Both the position numbers and the translations under genes were made by a program. A stretch of 64,000 nt of DNA, from NCBI RefSeq assembly GCF_002127325.2, contig NC_035433.2:124836088-124900087 (forward strand), read 5' to 3'. The notes beneath the pieces were generated by a model. The model had not been told where the DNA came from, made no database searches, and worked only from the letters and a program-made list of their open reading frames with translations. This DNA is from Helianthus annuus (lineage: Eukaryota; Streptophyta; Magnoliopsida; Asterales; Asteraceae). Every line of letters starts with the position of its first letter. Within the stretch, counting starts at the first letter, position 1. Shown here piece by piece: positions 1 to 9,907 of this stretch.

Positions 1-168
1 TATTTGTTAAAATGTCATTTCTTACTAAAACAAAAATTTTAGTTTAACGTTTTCTCTTCACCTTGTCTTATATCCTTTTATTACTTCTAGGAATTTTAAG
101 TCTGATGATTCATTCCTTTCCGATATTATTTAATTCGTGGAATTAAAATCAGTTCCCACACTTAACTC

Positions 169-536
169 AACCGACCCGTAGGTTCTTTTACTTAGCCTCG
201 TAGGCTATTCCTTTAGATTTTTGCACCTTTTTAAGGTGAGATGTTAGCAGTTCGTTTCTTTCTACTTATGACCCAAGGGTCTTCTCGGTACCGTAGACCT
301 TAATGCTACGTTTAATCTCGTAGGTTATGATGATCCCGTAGATCATCTTTTATTCGTATTTATTTTCAAATGTATATATATGCCTATATAGCTTCAAGGC
401 ATCCCTTGTTATGTTTGGAATCATTTGTTTTCGCTTTTTGAACTTTAGTTGGTCTTTGACCGTAGTCTAAGACTTCATTCGTTTACTTTCAGACTAACCT
501 TCCGACTTATGACTTCTGACGTTGCTTACGCGTCAG
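169..536. repeat. Array of small hairpins with CGTA loop and variable stems
   Basis: Inverted repeats closing on a CGTA-containing loop are at 174-183 (ACC/GGT), 193-207 (TAGCC/GGCTA), 287-299 (GGT/ACC with one mismatch), 313-327 (TAATC/GGTTA, one G-U pair), 329-347 (GATGATC/GATCATC) and 458-467 (GAC/GTC, inside an outer GTCTT/AAGAC). Other hairpins without that loop are at 224-238 (CACCTT/AAGGTG), 270-281 (GACCC/GGGTC) and 516-536 (CTGACG/CGTCAG). The loop stays constant while the stems change in a paired way. Confidence 0.6.
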
Positions 537-1017
537 TTTGTCCTACGTTCACTGTTTCCCCGATTTATAATTATATTTCTTTTAAAACCATTACATAGGT
601 TCATTAGTATTTCACACTTTTATTTATTCGATTCACGCTTACTTACATTAGCAAGCGTCATCATTTATTTAATTCTTTTGACTTATTCGTATGAAATTCC
701 TTTGCTTATGAATGAAAATTTTCATTCTTTATTCAACCCGTTCAACTTTAAAATAGTTGAATGTAGTTTATCAAATTTTCAATTTACAGCATCTTGTCGT
801 CTTTTATTCATGACCCGAAACCCGAGTCTTTTAAGTTTCCATCCGCGTTCCCGTTTCTCAGTCTACATATGTGTTTAAGTCCTTACCCATCAACCGGGTA
901 GTTTACCGAAGTCGTTATTATTGCAACCCTCCCGGTATGCATTAAGACTTTGCTTCATTTTTACATTCCGACTTTGTTCTCAAGTTTGACGTTTTACAAA
1001 AACGACCCATTTAGAGA

Positions 1018-1283
1018 CATATTCGCATTTTCCGGGTTCGAGTGTAAGTACACTCCTTCCCAATGCATATCTTGATCATTCTACATGTTTGCATTTTCCG
1101 GGTTCGAGTGTAAGTACACCCCCTCCCTGTGCATATCTTAGTCGTTTTACATGTTTACATTCTCCGGGTTCGAGTATAAGTACACCCCCTCCCTGTGCAT
1201 ATCTTAGTCGTTTTACATGTTTACATTCTCCGGGTTCGAGTGTAAGCACACTCCCTCCCAATGCGTACATTAATCATTTTACA
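1018..1283. repeat. Four-copy 66-bp tandem repeat
   Basis: Four imperfect units begin near 1018, 1084, 1150 and 1216. Each has the core TCCGGGTTCGAGTGTAAGTA followed by a C-rich stretch, and each contains the small inverted repeat GTGTA-AG-TACAC or a variant of it. The period is a multiple of three, so both strands stay open through the array, but the resulting peptides look like by-products of the repeat. Confidence 0.85.
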
Positions 1284-1888
1284 TGTTTCTTTGCCCCCTT
1301 CTCTCGGGCTCATTTTCCTAATATAATACGCTTCCGTCACTCGGCTGTGCGTTTACATTATGATCAAATATTTTGCTTATCTGATTCATTTGGGTACTTT
1401 TTAATTTGTCCCACTCACCCTGTCCTTACTACATCGGGTGTAAGCGTGTCCATCATAAAAGTTCATGGTATCATGTGTTCACTACCGACTTGGCCAGAGT
1501 AGGCGATCAACACATGACATACATGACCGTTTTATAACTTTCACATCACACCCCATGTAAGTAATACCTCTATTTATTTCTCTTGGAAATATCATCCTAA
1601 ATAGATATCCTATTCAGGTTTTCTAAGTTCTATCATATATATGCAACCGTCATTCTTTATGTGTTTGTTGCATATGACTACTTGTGCGATTAAATTTAAA
1701 GCGTGCACCTGTAATGTTTGCCTCGACGGGCGTTCCTTGCCATTATCCCTATTCGCGATTGTTACGCAATTTGGTCCTTTGTGAGCATGCTCCACTTGTC
1801 ATACTTCAGACCGTTCTTCTATCCTATCCGTCACTTGTTACACCCTCGCCATCTTCAGATGCGAATATCCTTTCATTTAAAACATTTA

Positions 1889-2677
1889 TGTTAGGATCTG
1901 GGGCCGTCATGATTGTGTTTGTTTGCATAAAACGAATACTAAGTGCAGCGGAAATGAGTAGCAAACTTTGTAAACACAATCAAAGGAAAGTATAGATTGA
2001 TAAACAATTGCTTTTCATTGAGTCAAAAATATTTACATAAAAGCAAAAGATTACAATGCAAGCTTACAATCTAAACTCCCCCTCAGCCTGATACACCAGA
2101 GTTGGTTGCACAAGATGAAAGGATTGAATTGAGGAGAAGAACTCACTCAAAACGATCAAGTATAACAGTACATAATACTGTCATATTTATAGGCAAACCA
2201 AACTACTGATGAGCTTCATCTGACGTCACCATGATAGTGACATCTAACGACCTAACAAACTATAAACACTGTTCTGTACAAACTACTGACATGTAACATC
2301 TGATAAGTAGTAAAATGCAAACCTAAGAAAAACTACTGCTTCACGTTCCACTGTTGTAGCCTGAGCACATATGTTGAATCTTCAGTGCAATCTTCAAAGG
2401 TGATCAGTCTTTGAGAGAGCAGTGCTTGAGTCTTCAGCAGTACTTAGGAAACAGCAGTAGATAGAGCATCAGTGTTTGTCTTCAGCAGTCATTGGATAAT
2501 CATCAGAGTTTGGTTTATCAGTTGTTGTAGTTGAGCAGCACTTAAGATCCATCAGCTGTTAGATAACCACTGTCAAGGGGAGAGTTTAGAGTAAACTTCT
2601 GCTTATTGTGAATCCATTGTTGTGATCAGGTTTTGGCTTTACATTATCTGTTCCTCTGATAGGGTTCAATCCCAACA
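1889..2677 (-). repeat. 3' LTR of H
   Basis: On the minus strand it runs TGTTGGGATTG to ATCCTAACA. A TATAAATA box (plus-strand tatttata at 2184-2191) is in the same place as in the partner LTR. The LTR is rich in short CAGCAGT and ACTACTGATG words that recur throughout H. Confidence 0.9.
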
Positions 2678-2692
2678 ATCTCCCCCTGGAAC
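2678..2692 (-). promoter_or_regulatory. Polypurine tract of H
   Basis: The minus strand reads a purine-rich run containing AGGGGGAGAT directly before the 3' LTR. This is the expected plus-strand primer site and fixes the element's orientation. The coding region ends only about 22 bases upstream. Confidence 0.8.
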
Positions 2693-2713
2693 AGATAATG
2701 CCAAAACCTGTCT

Positions 2714-4129
2714 TTATTCAGGATCTTTATTCTTCATCAGACGTTCCTTTGCTTTTCTTTTAAATTCTTCTTCAAATTCTTTGGAACTTGTATCATCCTC
2801 ATCCCTGCACAGTGAGAGCTCAAGGAGATCTTGTAGATCTTCAACACTTAGGCCTAGTGCTTGATTCCTTGATATATGTCTCACTTCTCCATTGGTTCTG
2901 ATCAGAGTCAATACATGGGTCTTTTGATCAGAGAGCCACTTTAGTATTTTAAAACCAAATGGGTTTCTTGGGAGAGGTTTATTTACTGATGAACTTGAAA
3001 TGATTGGCTTGGAAAAGAAGTGCAGAGTAGTATCATGAGCTTCAGACACTCGTATGAATGCTTGTTCAATAATCTTATTGGCTGCAGCTATGTCTGCTTC
3101 AACTTCTTTGTCGATTAGCTCACTGTTTGTGACACCTGCTGATGACTTTTGGCTTACTACTTTGACCTTTTTGGCAAGGGCTTGTAGTTTTGCCAATCTT
3201 TCTTTATCTGAAGCTATTTTCTTCATAGCTTCTTCTATCTGTTCAGCTTCTTTGTTCTTTTCTACTCCAGCAGATAGCATTTCTTTCTTTTCTTTTCTCA
3301 ATTTTGTGACAAAATCTTCTGCTGTGCTGACCTGTGTTTCAAAAATTTTGACTTGCTCCTGCAGCTTTTTGTAGTCAGACTTTTTGGGAGGGTTAGAGGC
3401 TTTCAACCTCTGCTTCTCAAGCCTTTCATAAGCTTCATCAATTTGCTGCTTTGACCATTTTGCTATGGCCTCCGCAGTATCCACCTTTCCATCCACCGAC
3501 TCCTGCTTCTTTCTTTTATGCTCGGATATAAGATCAGCTATGAATTTGTTGTATTTATTCCAATTTGGAGCTGTCTTTTTCTTCCGTGGATCAAGTTTAA
3601 TCTTTTCAATTCTGTCAGCTTCAAGCTTCAATGCAATGATTGGCCAGTCTTTGAACTCTGTTTCTTTAGCAGAATAGAACTTTTCTTTCATTATGTATGC
3701 AAGATATTCCTTTCTTAATTCATTTCGTTGTTCTGCTTCAGGAAATAAACTTGACACCTCTTTGTTCAATTCACTTGCATATTCTGCTATTTGTTTGACC
3801 TTGTTGAGCAGGAATTCCCCCAGAATGGCTTCATCGCCTTGATCCTTGCATTCAACTTTGGCTCTTATCCTTGCTTGTCTTGTTTTTGTTTCAAGATATT
3901 CATTCATGTTTTCTGGAATTATGAAACCTATGAGAGAAGGAAATTTCCTTTTTGTAAGATCATCTATGGTGTAAAACTGCTTCATCTCATTTTTCACAGC
4001 TTCTAATTCCAATGGATACTTAGCCGCAACAGGATCATACTTTTCATCAGCAGCCTGTGCTGTTTCTCTTTTTCTTTTGAGAAGCTTTGTAGGTTGTGGT
4101 GTTGGAGTGATGAGATCAGTGGTGGATTT
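2714..4129 (-). pseudogene. H accessory ORF, coiled-coil C-terminal segment
   Basis: The open stretch following the TAA at 4130-4132 encodes about 470 residues, the first 39 or so lacking a start codon. It is rich in Lys and Glu, with heptad-like coiled coil over roughly the middle third (for example EQIEEAMKKIASDKERLAKL). A conserved-looking block follows, NPFGFKILKWLSDQ and VLTLIRTNGEVRHISRNQA, before an acidic/basic tail. The function is unknown. Confidence 0.55.
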
Positions 4130-4915
4130 TTAACCAACAGTGGTTGAAACAACTGGTGTTTCATCCACTGTTGTCATTACAACTGCTGATATGTCAGCAG
4201 ATGTCTTCTGCTTTTGAGCAGGGGATGGTGGTGATGGTGGTGGTGAATCATCATCAGGAATGAAAACCCTTCTCCTTTCTAATGTAGGAGAGGCTGATGA
4301 TGTTTTGGGTGGATCAGTGGTTTGAGATTTGATGGCAGTGGTTTGTGATTGTGATTGACTAACAGTGGTTGAAACAACTGGTGTTTCAATCACTGTTGTC
4401 ATTACAACAGATGTTGTAACATCTGCTGTCTTCTGCTTTATGGCAGGAGGCAGTGGTGGTATGACTTTAGATGATGATGGTTTGGTGCTTATTGGTTTTG
4501 ATGAAGGTTTTTGTGCTGTGGACACAGGTGGTGGTGGTGGAACAGTAGTTGTGGTGGTGTGTGTCGGTGGTGTGTGTGTTGATGATATGGCAGCTGTTTG
4601 GCTACAGACAATAGTTTTTGTAACTGCTGTTGTATCAGCTGTTTGAGTTGAAGTTTTTGTGGTTTTGGGTTTCTCTGGTTCAATGTACAACCCATCTTCT
4701 ATACCTTTCTTTTTCAGCTTGATTTTCTCCCCCTTTTTGGCATTATCTGCCAGGGGTGTATCCATGAAGAAAATGGCAGATGGAACTTTCTCACTCTGAG
4801 CAGTCTTTTGTATGCTAGCTTTTATAGCCTTGATGTCTGCTTGAGTGTCTTTGAACCGAGATTCCACCATGTTGGTCAGCATTTGTACTTGATTAGCATG
4901 CTTTTTAGCAGCCAT
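4130..4915 (-). pseudogene. H accessory ORF, Thr/Pro-rich middle segment (about 261 aa)
   Basis: It begins with a short amphipathic stretch (residues 1-50). A long Thr/Val/Pro-rich region with a TTTTTVPPPPP run follows, and then two near-repeats of the phrase VVMTTVxETPVVSTTV. Upstream, the same frame continues through a TAA near 4930 and a TGA near 5192 towards the frameshift. The composition suggests a disordered linker; I see no catalytic motif. Confidence 0.55.
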
Positions 4916-5421
4916 TTGTTGCTGTTGTTAAAGCATGGGCTGGAAGATATTCCACAGCTCATTTGCAGCAAATGCTTGTGGAGCAGGTGCTTGAGCAGGA
5001 GGAACAGTTGATTGGGCTTTTTGAGCTTCTAACAGCTGCTGCACCATATCTTTTATCTCGGCAACAGAAGATTCCAGATTTTCAACTCTGGCCGTCAATT
5101 CATTGTATTTTGTATCATCACCTGAATTAACAGGATCATCTGAATCCCCACCAGTGGTGGTTGTATCAATGTGTGACTTAGGAACAGAGTCTCAAAAATC
5201 ATCCATTGATGCCCCTTTTTCTTGGTACTGGGGACTTCTTTCTTCAGCAACCGATAAACCTTTGATGTTACCAGTAGTTAAAGATAACTTACTGGTGGTT
5301 ACCGATGTTGCCATGGAAGAAATCGCCTTCAAGGGAGTCTTAGTAATGTAACAACTGTCCAACTGAAGATCTGTTAATCCATCAGTTGTAGTTGCTGCTC
5401 CACTTGAACTACCACCGAGAG

Positions 5422-5769
5422 TTACTTGTAACTCAGGGGTGTAACCTCCTCAGCTGTTGCTGGGTTAGCAGAGGTATGAGCATCAGACCCAGTCACTTGT
5501 GGAGGTATACTCTCAGTAATAGGTGATAGAGAGGAACTGGTTTGTGTCTGTGCCATATCAACTGCATGCAACAGGGGTATTATTGATTGTGGCAATATGA
5601 TTGGTGAGGGTATGGGTGTTGAAAGAGACATGTCCTTGGGATCAGGACTGTGGAAGATGGATCCGAGTGGGTCCAGAGCTTCATATTGTGGGGTCCCTGT
5701 GCTTACAACCTGATCCTTTTGTGAGGATGCATGAGGAGTTTTAGGCTGGGGTTGAGATCTTTCTTCCAA
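5422..5769 (-). pseudogene. H accessory ORF, Ser/Thr/Pro-rich linker segment
   Basis: This stretch is in the same frame as the N-terminal segment, just past its stop. It encodes about 115 residues of low-complexity Ser/Thr/Pro/Gln sequence with no fold that I recognise. It ends at the frameshift near 5440, after which another frame continues with similar composition. Confidence 0.5.
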
Positions 5770-5808
5770 CTGCTGTGAGGAAGTAGCAGCAGTGGTTTCA
5801 TGTGACTT

Positions 5809-6840
5809 TTATGTTGTCACTGGCATTGACTCTGGGATCTCATCTTCCAGAGTTGCCTTTGGTGTGGGTTTGGTGGGTTTTCTGGATGTTTTTCTTTTGG
5901 TCTTTTTGGTGGCAGGTGTTGGTTTCAAAGCAGTAGGTGTGCTACTTTGATCACCTGGAGCAGTGGGCTCAGCAGTGGTTGCTTGAGGATCAGTAGCAGT
6001 TTCTAAAACCTGCTCAGCCTCCTTTGTTTTTAATTTTATTGGTGCCATCATTCTTGAAAATGTTTCAATTGTTAAACAGTTTATTTTGAATGAGACACCT
6101 TGTTTGGGCAATTCTGCATCTTTCTCAACAAATTTTTGTTCAAAATAGTAGCTTAGAAATCTTGAAAAGAGCAGAAATGCTTTATTATCAACGTTCTTTA
6201 CCAAATCATCAAATATTTCCTGGGAGTAGTTATAGTTTTTATCGTTTAAAATTGCATACCCCAGGCATTGGATTTTTGTTGGTATCTCATTAAAAGACGT
6301 TGTTTTATTAGAAACACACATGAGCAGTGTGTGGAATAAAAATCTGGGTGCAGAAGGGAAGTAACCCTTTTGTAGGGTATCCCTATTTGGTTGTTCTGCA
6401 TAACCCCTGTTCATGAAATCCTTTACCAACTCGTCTTTAGTAAATGAGGTTTTTCCTTTCAAATCATCGAGTTTAAAGGTTTCAGAGATGGATTTTGGTG
6501 AGATTTGTACCTTCTTACCCTGTATCGAGGAGTTGATGGCGGCGATGATATCTCCTTGTTTTTCAAGGGTGGCATTTTTCCAGAACTCTCTCTGGGTATC
6601 AAGGTAAATTGGAGCGTCTGCTGTTATCAAAGTTTTGTACTTTGATGCAGAAAGGATGTCAAGGATGGAGTCGAAAGTGTGGTTATCGGTAGGTTTTGTG
6701 AGAATACCTACATAGTTGTGTGGAGCTTTGTAACGAATCTCCGTGGTTACAGTAGCCATTTGAGTGGCCTCTGCTGTTGTGGAAGAAGATGATGGTTTTG
6801 ATTTTGGTTTTGTAGATGGCTTCGATTTTGGTTTCGTCAT
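5809..6840 (-). CDS. H accessory ORF, N-terminal globular segment (343 aa)
   Basis: The frame begins with ATG and a basic Lys/Ser/Pro-rich tail (residues 1-30). A domain of about 220 residues follows with recognisable blocks: HNYVGILTKPT near 40, PIYLDTQREFW near 75, FLFHTLLMCVSNKTTSFNEI near 165, and YSQEIFDDLVKNVDN near 205. These positions resemble a plant transposon-associated domain common in Asteraceae copia accessory ORFs. From about residue 265 it turns Thr/Pro-rich, then Lys-rich with a possible nuclear localisation signal (KKTKRKTSRKPTKPTPK). The frame ends at a TAA, after which the same frame reopens. Confidence 0.65.
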   Translation of the reverse strand: MTKPKSKPSTKPKSKPSSSSTTAEATQMATVTTEIRYKAPHNYVGILTKPTDNHTFDSILDILSASKYKTLITADAPIYLDTQREFWKNATLEKQGDIIAAINSSIQGKKVQISPKSISETFKLDDLKGKTSFTKDELVKDFMNRGYAEQPNRDTLQKGYFPSAPRFLFHTLLMCVSNKTTSFNEIPTKIQCLGYAILNDKNYNYSQEIFDDLVKNVDNKAFLLFSRFLSYYFEQKFVEKDAELPKQGVSFKINCLTIETFSRMMAPIKLKTKEAEQVLETATDPQATTAEPTAPGDQSSTPTALKPTPATKKTKRKTSRKPTKPTPKATLEDEIPESMPVTT

Positions 6841-8842
6841 TTTAGATGAAGAAGATCGAAGAAGATTTTTGGAGTTATGAGAGGGAAACTGCTTTGTGAA
6901 GAGAATGTTTGGAATTCAATTCGACAGTGTAATCCTCTGTTTGGAATTAATCAGGGTTTTATTTAGGGAAAAAGTGATTGCTGATGTGGCAGCGGTTATT
7001 TTGATCTGAAGGCTAAAAACTGACCACGTGTCAAACATCTGATGGAATGGTATATAATGGAGGACAGTTGTTTTGACAACTACTGATGGAACAATCATCA
7101 GTAGTTACAACGGTAATGAAATGAAACAGTGGATGTATCAGTGTATGAAACAAAGATTTTAAACATCAGTGTTTTGGAAGAACAGAGGTTGACACTTAGC
7201 AGTGGACAGATTTTAGTGAGCAGATGTTAAGGCACAACAACATTTTAGATACAACAGTGGATAAAAACCAATGAGGATCATATGTTTAACAACTGTTTGT
7301 GCAGAAGTGTTTTGACTTTTGACAAAAACTTTTAGCACCTGTTTGTTCAGATGTAGAAAATGATTTGTTCTTGTAAAAGCACAATCTCTTGTCTATCATC
7401 TATTGAGTACCAGAAATGCTATTCTTAACACCACACATTTTAGATGTATAATATCAAGATTAAATTGTCAGCAGTTATCTTCAGAAATTTTGTTCAAGGT
7501 TTTACCATCTGTCTATTTTTCAGACAGTGGTTTAGCATCCCAGATGATGAATCCTTTTTACTACTAAACAACTCATTTTGCTTCTAATTACTTGAACTAG
7601 AACATGAGTGTCTCTGTAGTTCAGAATTAATTTGCAATCAATTTTTAATCTATTACTACCAAACTTGAGCTTAACATAACCTTGATATGTATGTCATTTC
7701 CTTTTGACCAGTTTTAGGGATAGTAATTACACACAAAAATAAGGTGATTACATCCAGACCAGATATGAACTTTTACCATAAAAAATGAGTAAAAGATCAT
7801 AATATATTTAAAAAAAATAAAATACATCTGGTTTTTATTTTAGGGGAAAACTCCTTAACAAAAATCAAAGGAAGTTTTGAAAATAATCAAAAGGATCCGA
7901 CAATTTTCCAGTAAATTCATGATCATATTATTCTCAAGTTATTTTGACCATTGTTTAGGTCATTTTTGTCAATTGATTGAAAGTATCTTTTAATCATAAT
8001 CACTGGAGATGCCATTGTTACCAGAACAATTTCTGCATTGATGAATGCACACAGTTGCATGATGATGACCACTGATGATCTAACTTTTAAAACTCAAAAG
8101 TGTTTTATGCTTATACTCTTTTCTTTTGATTTCAAAAGTTTTTGAGATAGCCACACTTTGAGATTTGTTCATTTTTCTTTTCCCTTTTTACCCTTTTTAT
8201 TCGTATGTTCAGAAATGCTCACTGGGAGATCATATTTTGAACATACTTTGTCCATAATCATTTTGAAGCAATGTTTTGAGAGATCTGAACATTTTTTACC
8301 ATATTTTATTACAGATCTCACATCACTTATGATTAGGACTGTTTTGACACCTTATTTTCTCAGTGTGTTTTAGACAAAGTCGATTTGGTCCTTTTGAAGG
8401 TACTCAACTTGCCTTTGAGCACATGAGAGATTTTGCCTAAAGTTTTATTTCCCCCCTTTTCTGTGTCAGCAGTATTCTAGTGTTTTGGATGAACACAAGT
8501 TTTGCTGAACTGAGGTACATACTTTAGTGTTTATTGAGAACATCACAAATATCGAAACAACAATTGAAATCAATTTTGAAAACATCGAACGATCCCATAA
8601 TTTATCAGATATTTTACAGATCTGAAAACTATGAGTGACATATGCATGAAAACACTTGTTGTGTGAGATTTGTGTGTCATATGACATCTTGGTTGATTTA
8701 CAGAGTTTTTGAATAACCATTTTGACCATGATTCACTCGTTACTCTGTTTTTCAACTGAATACAACCAATCCTTTAGTATCAATAACTTTTGAGCTGAAC
8801 TGTTATGTCAAATTGATTGTTAGATCGAATTTGATTGTCCAA
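6841..8842 (-). other. 2 kb untranslated leader of H
   Basis: This AT-rich stretch between the PBS and the first ATG has no gene that I can support. Short CAGTGG, ACTGATG and TTTTGA words recur. Its length, about a quarter of the element, is unusual for a copia leader. Confidence 0.5.
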
Positions 8843-8854
8843 GCTCTGATACCA
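8843..8854 (-). promoter_or_regulatory. Primer binding site of H (initiator Met tRNA)
   Basis: The minus strand reads TGGTATCAGAGC two bases after the 5' LTR end. This is a perfect match to the usual plant iMet PBS and marks 8857-9645 as the 5' LTR. Confidence 0.93.
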
Positions 8855-8856
8855 AT

Positions 8857-9645
8857 TGTTAGGATCTGGGGCCGTCATGATTGTGTTTGTTTGCATAAAA
8901 CGAATACTAAGTGCAGCGGAAATGAGTAGCAAACTTTGTAAACACAATCAAAGGAAAGTATAAATTGATAAACAATTGCTTCTCATTGAGTCAAAAAGAT
9001 TTACATAAAAGTAAAAGATTACAATGCAAGCTTACAATCTAAACTCCCCCTCAGCCTGATACACCAGAGTTGGTTGCACAAGATGAAAGGATTGAATTGA
9101 GGAGAAGAACTCACTCAAAACGATCAAGTATAACAGTACAGAATACTGTCATATTTATAGGCAAACCAAACTACTGATGAGCTTCAGCTGACGTCACCAT
9201 GATAGTGACATCTAACGACCTAACAAACTATAAACACTGTTCTGTACAAACTACTGACATGTAACATCTGATAAGTAGTAAAATGCAAAACTAAGAAAAA
9301 CTGCTGCTTCACGTTCCACTGTTGTAGCCTGAGCACAGATGTTGAATCTTCAGTGCAATCTTCAAAGGTGATCAGTCTTTGAGAGAGCAGTGCTTGAGTC
9401 TTCAGCAGTACTTAGGAAACAGCAGTAGATAGAGCATCAGTGTTTGTCTTCAGCAGTCATTGGATAATCATCAGAGTTTGGTTTATCAGTTGTTGTAGTT
9501 GAGCAGCACTTAAGATCCATCAGCTGTTAGATAACCACTGTCAAGGGGAGAGTTTAGAGTAAACTTCTGCTTATTGTGTATCCATTGTTGTGATCAGGTT
9601 TTGGCTTTACATTATCTGTTCCTCTGATAGGGTTCAATCCCAACA
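8857..9645 (-). repeat. 5' LTR of H
   Basis: This 789-bp copy is about 98.7% identical by eye to 1889-2677. The putative promoter TATAAATA is at 9152-9159 on the minus strand, leaving several hundred bases of U3 to its right. ATTTA follows immediately at 9646-9650. Confidence 0.92.
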
Positions 9646-9891
9646 ATTTACAAAGATTAGTAATGTCAACTTCACTAAACGCCCATATCATAATACAAGG
9701 CTTTTCAATCATACGTGTCAACGCGCGTATTTTCATCAACTATATCTATCCTTTTAATTGGGGTAGCGTGTATCACGTGATAGCCCTATGTGCTGTTTAC
9801 AACACTTTAGCATGCTAAACTATTAACATACATGTACTTACCAGATTTGTGATCAAGCCTCGAACCGACACACTTTATTCTTTAACCATGA

Positions 9892-9904
9892 GCTCTTATT
9901 ACCA
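9892..9904 (-). promoter_or_regulatory. Degenerate primer binding site of G
   Basis: The minus strand reads TGGTAATAAGAGC three bases inside the LTR end at 9908. It is recognisable as the iMet PBS TGGTATCAGAGC with a small insertion and substitution. The decay implies G is older than H. Confidence 0.6.
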
Positions 9905-9907
9905 ACT

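Larger units (their letters stand above)
1..1888 (-). other. Distal leader of element G, no gene
   Basis: I see no convincing reading frame on either strand; the short open stretches lack family motifs. The segment holds a hairpin array (169-536) and a 66-bp tandem repeat (1018-1283). It continues, across the inserted element H, into 9651-9907 and the LTR of G. Confidence 0.5.
2714..6840 (-). pseudogene. Long accessory ORF of H, broken by four stops and a frameshift
   Basis: This looks like one ancestral frame of about 1,370 codons. It is interrupted by stops at 5809-5811, near 5192, near 4930 and 4130-4132, and by a frameshift near 5440; between these the translation continues smoothly with the same composition. 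Three of the four stops (5811, 5192, 4930) are each explained by one C-to-T change from a Gln or Arg codon, which I infer from context. The order is a globular N-terminal domain, a Thr/Pro/Ser-rich middle and a charged coiled-coil C-terminus. There are no retroviral enzyme motifs. I recall similar proteins encoded after pol in Asteraceae copia elements; their function is unknown to me. Confidence 0.7.
1889..9645 (-). mobile_element. Element H: non-autonomous copia-type LTR retrotransposon
   Basis: Two 789-bp LTRs (1889-2677 and 8857-9645) differ at about ten positions by eye and are flanked by the TSD ATTTA (1884-1888 and 9646-9650). On the minus strand the order is 5' LTR, iMet PBS, a 2 kb leader, one long broken ORF, PPT and 3' LTR. 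There is no gag zinc knuckle, protease, integrase, RT or RNase H, so mobilisation would need enzymes from another element. The ORF resembles, as I recall it, the accessory ORF found after pol in Asteraceae Sirevirus-like copia elements. H is inserted in the leader of G. Confidence 0.88.

Noticed and set aside
522..878. 118-residue open stretch on the plus strand
   Set aside because: No motif, low-complexity hydrophobic composition, and antisense to the leader of G.
1833..1850. TGTTACACCC at 1833 as a second LTR boundary of G
   Set aside because: No PBS, PPT or repeated LTR sequence adjoins it; the 9908 boundary has a PBS-like site.
4365..4646. Gly/Val-rich open stretch on the plus strand
   Set aside because: Antisense shadow of the Thr/Pro-rich part of H's accessory ORF.
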